Assembly (NCBI GenBank): GCA_023256455.1
Contig: JAGDXN010000046.1
Span: forward strand, 36,787 to 46,699
Length of the DNA stretch: 9,913 bases
Reading direction: 5' to 3'
Source: Cuniculiplasma sp.
Lineage (GTDB): Archaea; Thermoplasmatota; Thermoplasmata; Thermoplasmatales; Thermoplasmataceae
In this document: positions 7,785 to 9,913 of the stretch, in pieces
How the letters are laid out: every line of letters begins with the position of its first letter
Numbering within the stretch: position 1 is the first letter of the stretch
Program-made: the position numbers and the translations under genes
Notes under the pieces: model-generated
Seen by the model: the letters and a program-made list of their open reading frames with translations, nothing else
Database searches by the model: none
What the model was told of the DNA's origin: nothing

Positions 7785-7802
7785 AGGAATCTCCTATCAG
7801 GA
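7785..7802. repeat. Alternating AGGA/TCCT palindromes upstream of mcm
   Basis: The plus strand reads AGGA-ATC-TCCT-ATC-AGGA. This forms two overlapping 4-bp palindromes with 7-nt periodicity, 40-57 nt upstream of the inferred mcm transcription start. It may be a regulator site; it is short enough to be chance. Confidence 0.3.
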
Positions 7803-7805
7803 CAT

Positions 7806-7825
7806 ATTTTTTTCAGGAAAAAAAT
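7806..7825 (-). terminator. Probable terminator of the HTH-TRASH regulator gene
   Basis: A T7 run and an A7 run form a perfect 8-bp inverted repeat (ATTTTTTT / AAAAAAAT) around CAGG. Read on the minus strand this puts an oligo-T tract about 70 nt downstream of the regulator stop and upstream of the mcm promoter. Oligo-T tracts are typical archaeal termination signals. The rest of 7752-7894 holds only the mcm promoter and a short AGGA/TCCT repeat. Confidence 0.45.
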
Positions 7826-7894
7826 TATAGATTGCTGAACAATAACCAAAGGAGCATTAAACAGATTTATTGATCTTTTTAGATTGTTTTCTTT

Positions 7895-8422
7895 CTATCT
7901 TTCCCTTGATTCGAGTACAAGTCTTTTTTCCATTGCTGCCTTGCATGTTGGGCAGCACATGTAGTATGTTCTATTTTTATATGTTAAAATCTGAGGCGTA
8001 TTAATGATTTTACTTCCACAGTAATCGCAATGGATTTCCTTAACTCTCAGAGGATTTTTTCCCCTGAACCTTTCCCTTGCAATTTTGACATCCTTAATCT
8101 GCAGACTTTCCAGCTTAAGAAGATCTTCATAATAAACAACAAGTATGAAACTTCCATCTATGAGACTGAAATATTCCAGAACAGGATCATCCTCCTTAAC
8201 CTGGTAGTTTTCCACATGGATGAGAGCTATATTTTCAAGATCTTCCCTGAGCGTAACTGTAAAATCTACTATCCTTCCACTTTCCACAAGATAATCCAGT
8301 GCTTTCTTTGCAGTGATCCTGCTGGTGCCCATTTCAAATGCTGCATCCTGAATGGGTATCCTTGAATTTCTTTTGAGTATTTCCAGAAGCCTTTCCTGCA
8401 CTTCTATCATGCTTCTTTTCAT
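7895..8422 (-). CDS. copT: Copper-responsive HTH-TRASH regulator (CopT/CopR type)
   Basis: This 175-residue regulator has an N-terminal Lrp/AsnC-like winged helix-turn-helix (about 6-57: VQERLLEILKRNSRIPIQDA, then GTSRITAKKALDYLVESGRI). A middle part with alternating strands and helices (about 58-125) resembles a reduced AsnC-type ligand domain. A C-terminal TRASH domain follows, with Cys135-X20-Cys156-X3-Cys160 plus additional Cys132 and Cys157. TRASH domains bind Cu and similar thiophilic metals, and this HTH-TRASH architecture is that of the archaeal copper regulator (called CopT or CopR in Sulfolobus work). It is divergent from a TRASH protein and a Cu-ATPase, which it most likely controls through the 74-nt shared promoter region. 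The ATG at 8422 lacks an SD and has a TATA box 20-28 nt upstream, so it is probably leaderless. ATG at 8410 (MIEVQE) is a weaker alternative. The metal is inferred from family and neighbours. Confidence 0.85.
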   Translation of the reverse strand: MKRSMIEVQERLLEILKRNSRIPIQDAAFEMGTSRITAKKALDYLVESGRIVDFTVTLREDLENIALIHVENYQVKEDDPVLEYFSLIDGSFILVVYYEDLLKLESLQIKDVKIARERFRGKNPLRVKEIHCDYCGSKIINTPQILTYKNRTYYMCCPTCKAAMEKRLVLESRER

Positions 8423-8441
8423 AGTGAATAATTTCCCTGAA

Positions 8442-8450
8442 CTTAATATA
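8442..8450 (-). promoter_or_regulatory. TATA box of the HTH-TRASH regulator
   Basis: The minus strand has TATATTAAG 20-28 nt upstream of the ATG at 8422, with CTTTACAA (8462-8455) just before it at the BRE position. The lack of an SD supports a leaderless mRNA. Confidence 0.6.
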
Positions 8451-8468
8451 CATATTGTAAAGTCAACA

Positions 8469-8476
8469 TTTAATTA
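8469..8476 (+). promoter_or_regulatory. TATA box of the small TRASH protein / Cu-ATPase operon
   Basis: TTTAATTA lies 21-28 nt upstream of the ATG at 8497 with no SD in between. The space between this box and the divergent one (8451-8468) contains TTG-N6-CAA (8455-8466), the only symmetrical element seen there and a weak operator candidate. Confidence 0.6.
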
Positions 8477-8496
8477 TTAAGCAAAAATATGCAATT

Positions 8497-8637
8497 ATGC
8501 CAGTTGATGTTGTATGTGGAATGAAAGTAAAGGAAAGCTCTGAATATAAGAGCGAGTATAAGGGAAAAATGTACTATTTTTGTTGCAGCTCGTGCAAGGA
8601 AACCTTTGACAGGAATCCCGTAAAATACACAAGGTAG
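8497..8637 (+). CDS. Small TRASH/YHS metal-binding protein, possible copper chaperone
   Basis: This 46-residue protein is almost entirely one TRASH/YHS domain. VVCGM near the start carries Cys7, and YYFCCSSC carries Cys29, Cys30 and Cys33, giving Cys7-X21-Cys29-X3-Cys33. It ends in CKETFDRNP, typical of YHS domains. It has no signal peptide or membrane segment, so it should be cytoplasmic. Small proteins of this kind are encoded beside Cu-ATPases in archaeal cop clusters and are proposed to carry copper to the pump; that role is inferred here. The start has no SD but a TATA box at -28 to -21, so the mRNA is probably leaderless. An upstream out-of-frame ATG at 8489 is too close to the TATA box. 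Its stop TAG is followed immediately, in the same frame, by the ATG of the ATPase. Its domain resembles the ATPase N-terminus, suggesting duplication. Confidence 0.85.
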   Translation: MPVDVVCGMKVKESSEYKSEYKGKMYYFCCSSCKETFDRNPVKYTR

Positions 8638-9913
8638 ATGGGTAATACGCCAACTGATCCCGTATGCGGAATGTATGTTCCAGAAGATACAGACATTTTT
8701 CTGGAAAAGGATGGAAGAAAATATTATTTCTGTTCCAAAGGGTGCATGGATAAATTTGCCTCCCCTGAGAAAGAGATCAAAAAGCTTAAAGAAAGGCTCG
8801 CAGTTGCATGGACATTTTCCATACCTGTCCTTCTAATTACCTATCTCACATTCCTGAGTGTACCATACAGGAATTATATCCTTTTATTTCTGGCAATTCC
8901 TGTACAGTTCTTTTCAGGTCTGGGATTCTATGATGGGGCAATCCATTCAATAAAGAACAGATCGGCAAACATGGACCTTCTTGTTTCCCTTGGAACACTT
9001 ACGGCTTTCTTCTTTTCCCTTTTCATAACCGTGTTTCCCGATGTTATCAAATCTGCAGGTGTTTATTTTGATGCCTCTTCATTCATAATAACAATGATAC
9101 TGACAGGAAACTATATTGAAAGCATAACAAAACAGAGGGCAAACAGATCTGCCATGCGCCTCATAGATATGATACCGGATACTGCCCATATTGTAAGGGA
9201 AAATGGAAAGGTTGAGGATATAAAATCTGATCTTTTAAAACCAGGAGATGTAATATCAGTAAGGCCCGGAGAAATATTCCCAGTGGATGGAGAGGTTCTG
9301 GACGGGGAGAGCGATGTGGACAAGTCCATATTAACTGGAGAACAGAATCCAGTCACAACCCATAAAGGAGACATGGTGTTTTCAGGTACAAAAAACCTGA
9401 ATGGAACCTTAAATGTGAAGGTTGTAAATACAGGGAAAGATAGTACTCTTAGCCAGATATACGAACTCATTCAAAGGGCTTCCTCTGGAAGGGCTAAGGT
9501 CCAGAGAATTGCCGATGTATTTTCATCCTATTTTGTGCCTGCAGTCCTGATTTCAGCCTTTGCCTCTGCCATATTCTGGTTCTTATATTTAAGAAACTCT
9601 GGATATGCCTATCCTCTTGAGATTGCAGTACTTGCCTTTGTATCTGTTGTTGTGATTGCATGCCCATGCGCCATAGGACTTGCAGGCCCCATAACACTCC
9701 TCATATCATCCAGCATATCCTCAGAGAGCGGAATTGTGATTAAGAATTCCAGTTCGCTGGATCGCCTTTCAAAGGTAAACAGGGTTATTTTCGATAAAAC
9801 AGGTACACTTACGGAAAATACCCCTTCTGTTACAGAAATTTCTTTTTCAGGGAATCTTGATGAGAATGAAACCATTCAGCTTGCTGCTTCCCTTGAATCC
9901 CAGTCAAACCATC
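8638..9913 (+). CDS. copA: Copper-exporting P1B-type ATPase with N-terminal TRASH/YHS domain, C-terminus cut by window edge
   Basis: This is a heavy-metal P-type ATPase that pumps copper out of the cytoplasm using ATP; about 425 residues are visible. Residues 7-40 are a TRASH/YHS domain (DPVCGM, Cys10-X21-Cys32-X3-Cys36) in place of the HMA domain common in bacterial CopA. Membrane segments follow at about 54-75, 80-98, 113-133 and 142-160, with the P1B signature NMDLLVSLGT at 111-120. The actuator domain has TGE at 233-235. Further membrane segments lie at about 298-318 and 325-352, the second holding the Cys342-Pro-Cys344 metal site. The phosphorylation site is Asp386 in DKTGT. CPC indicates the Cu+ (P1B-1) group, although Ag+ is handled too. 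The ATP-binding part and last membrane helices lie beyond the window. The ATG directly abuts the preceding TAG, with AAGG 3 nt before it, so it probably depends on coupled translation. Confidence 0.93.
   Translation, partial: MGNTPTDPVCGMYVPEDTDIFLEKDGRKYYFCSKGCMDKFASPEKEIKKLKERLAVAWTFSIPVLLITYLTFLSVPYRNYILLFLAIPVQFFSGLGFYDGAIHSIKNRSANMDLLVSLGTLTAFFFSLFITVFPDVIKSAGVYFDASSFIITMILTGNYIESITKQRANRSAMRLIDMIPDTAHIVRENGKVEDIKSDLLKPGDVISVRPGEIFPVDGEVLDGESDVDKSILTGEQNPVTTHKGDMVFSGTKNLNGTLNVKVVNTGKDSTLSQIYELIQRASSGRAKVQRIADVFSSYFVPAVLISAFASAIFWFLYLRNSGYAYPLEIAVLAFVSVVVIACPCAIGLAGPITLLISSSISSESGIVIKNSSSLDRLSKVNRVIFDKTGTLTENTPSVTEISFSGNLDENETIQLAASLESQSNH

Noticed and set aside
7754..7873. Plus-strand 39-codon open frame (starting MCKVIFNCCKEE) in the mcm-regulator gap
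   Set aside because: No SD or TATA box at the right distance, it runs through the mcm promoter and the T7/A7 terminator, and it is unlike any family I recognise. Probably chance in AT-rich DNA, though it is Cys-rich.
7752..7894. Replication origin or small RNA gene next to mcm
   Set aside because: No repeated origin-recognition boxes, no box C/D motifs and no tRNA-like fold were seen. Promoter and terminator elements account for the region.
8489..8524. Upstream ATG opening an 11-codon frame overlapping the start of the small TRASH gene
   Set aside because: It lies too close to the TATA box to be included in a leaderless transcript starting at 8497, so it is not supported as a leader peptide.
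8635..8637. TAG as a pyrrolysine codon joining the small TRASH protein to the ATPase
   Set aside because: TAG also ends mcm, the DUF424 gene and the regulator gene, so it is an ordinary stop here, and an ATG follows at once.
9111..9875. Minus-strand open frames opposite the Cu-ATPase
   Set aside because: The plus strand reads without a break through the TGE, CPC and DKTGT motifs, so the opposite frames are shadows.

Overview
This window reads as part of an archaeal chromosome, most likely a Thermoplasmatales-type euryarchaeon. The archaeal signs are an MCM helicase, a DUF424 protein, a TrpB2-type tryptophan synthase beta chain, and TATA boxes about 25 nt upstream of start codons that lack Shine-Dalgarno (SD) sites. 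A menaquinone-type methyltransferase and a TRASH-domain copper locus fit an acidophilic, respiring member of that group. The genus cannot be fixed from the sequence alone. Coding is dense, Arg is mostly AGG/AGA, Ile is often ATA, and base composition looks moderately AT-rich.

Positions 1-4544 (minus strand) hold a tightly packed tryptophan operon, in transcription order trpB-trpA-trpD-trpF-trpE. TrpE runs off the left edge. Adjacent genes overlap by 8-17 nt or are 1 nt apart, so translation is probably coupled. The enzymes convert chorismate to anthranilate (TrpE, with a TrpG amidotransferase presumably further left), then to phosphoribosylanthranilate (TrpD) and CdRP (TrpF). TrpA and TrpB make tryptophan from indole-3-glycerol phosphate. 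The TrpC that should link TrpF to TrpA is not in the window. A perfect 9-bp inverted repeat straddles the trpB start codon and is a candidate operator.

Positions 4598-7751 (minus strand) hold a second operon: mcm (replicative helicase), a DUF424 gene and a UbiE/MenG-family methyltransferase, separated by 2-nt gaps. Its promoter lies at about 7766-7784.

Positions 7895-9913 hold a copper-handling locus arranged around a short divergent promoter region. An HTH-TRASH regulator points left. A 46-codon TRASH/YHS protein and a CPC-type P1B copper ATPase point right, and the ATPase is cut by the window end. All three proteins carry the same Cys-X20/21-Cys-X3-Cys metal site. The small protein and the ATPase share one reading frame, separated only by a single TAG immediately followed by ATG. 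The natural reading is that the regulator senses Cu, the small protein may carry it, and the ATPase exports it.

The only stretches without genes are 4545-4597, 7752-7894 and 8423-8496. All three hold promoter elements, and the middle one also holds a probable terminator. No RNA gene, mobile element or CRISPR array was seen. I find no clearly undescribed system. The best leads are the repeat at the trpB start and the single-stop junction in the cop locus.
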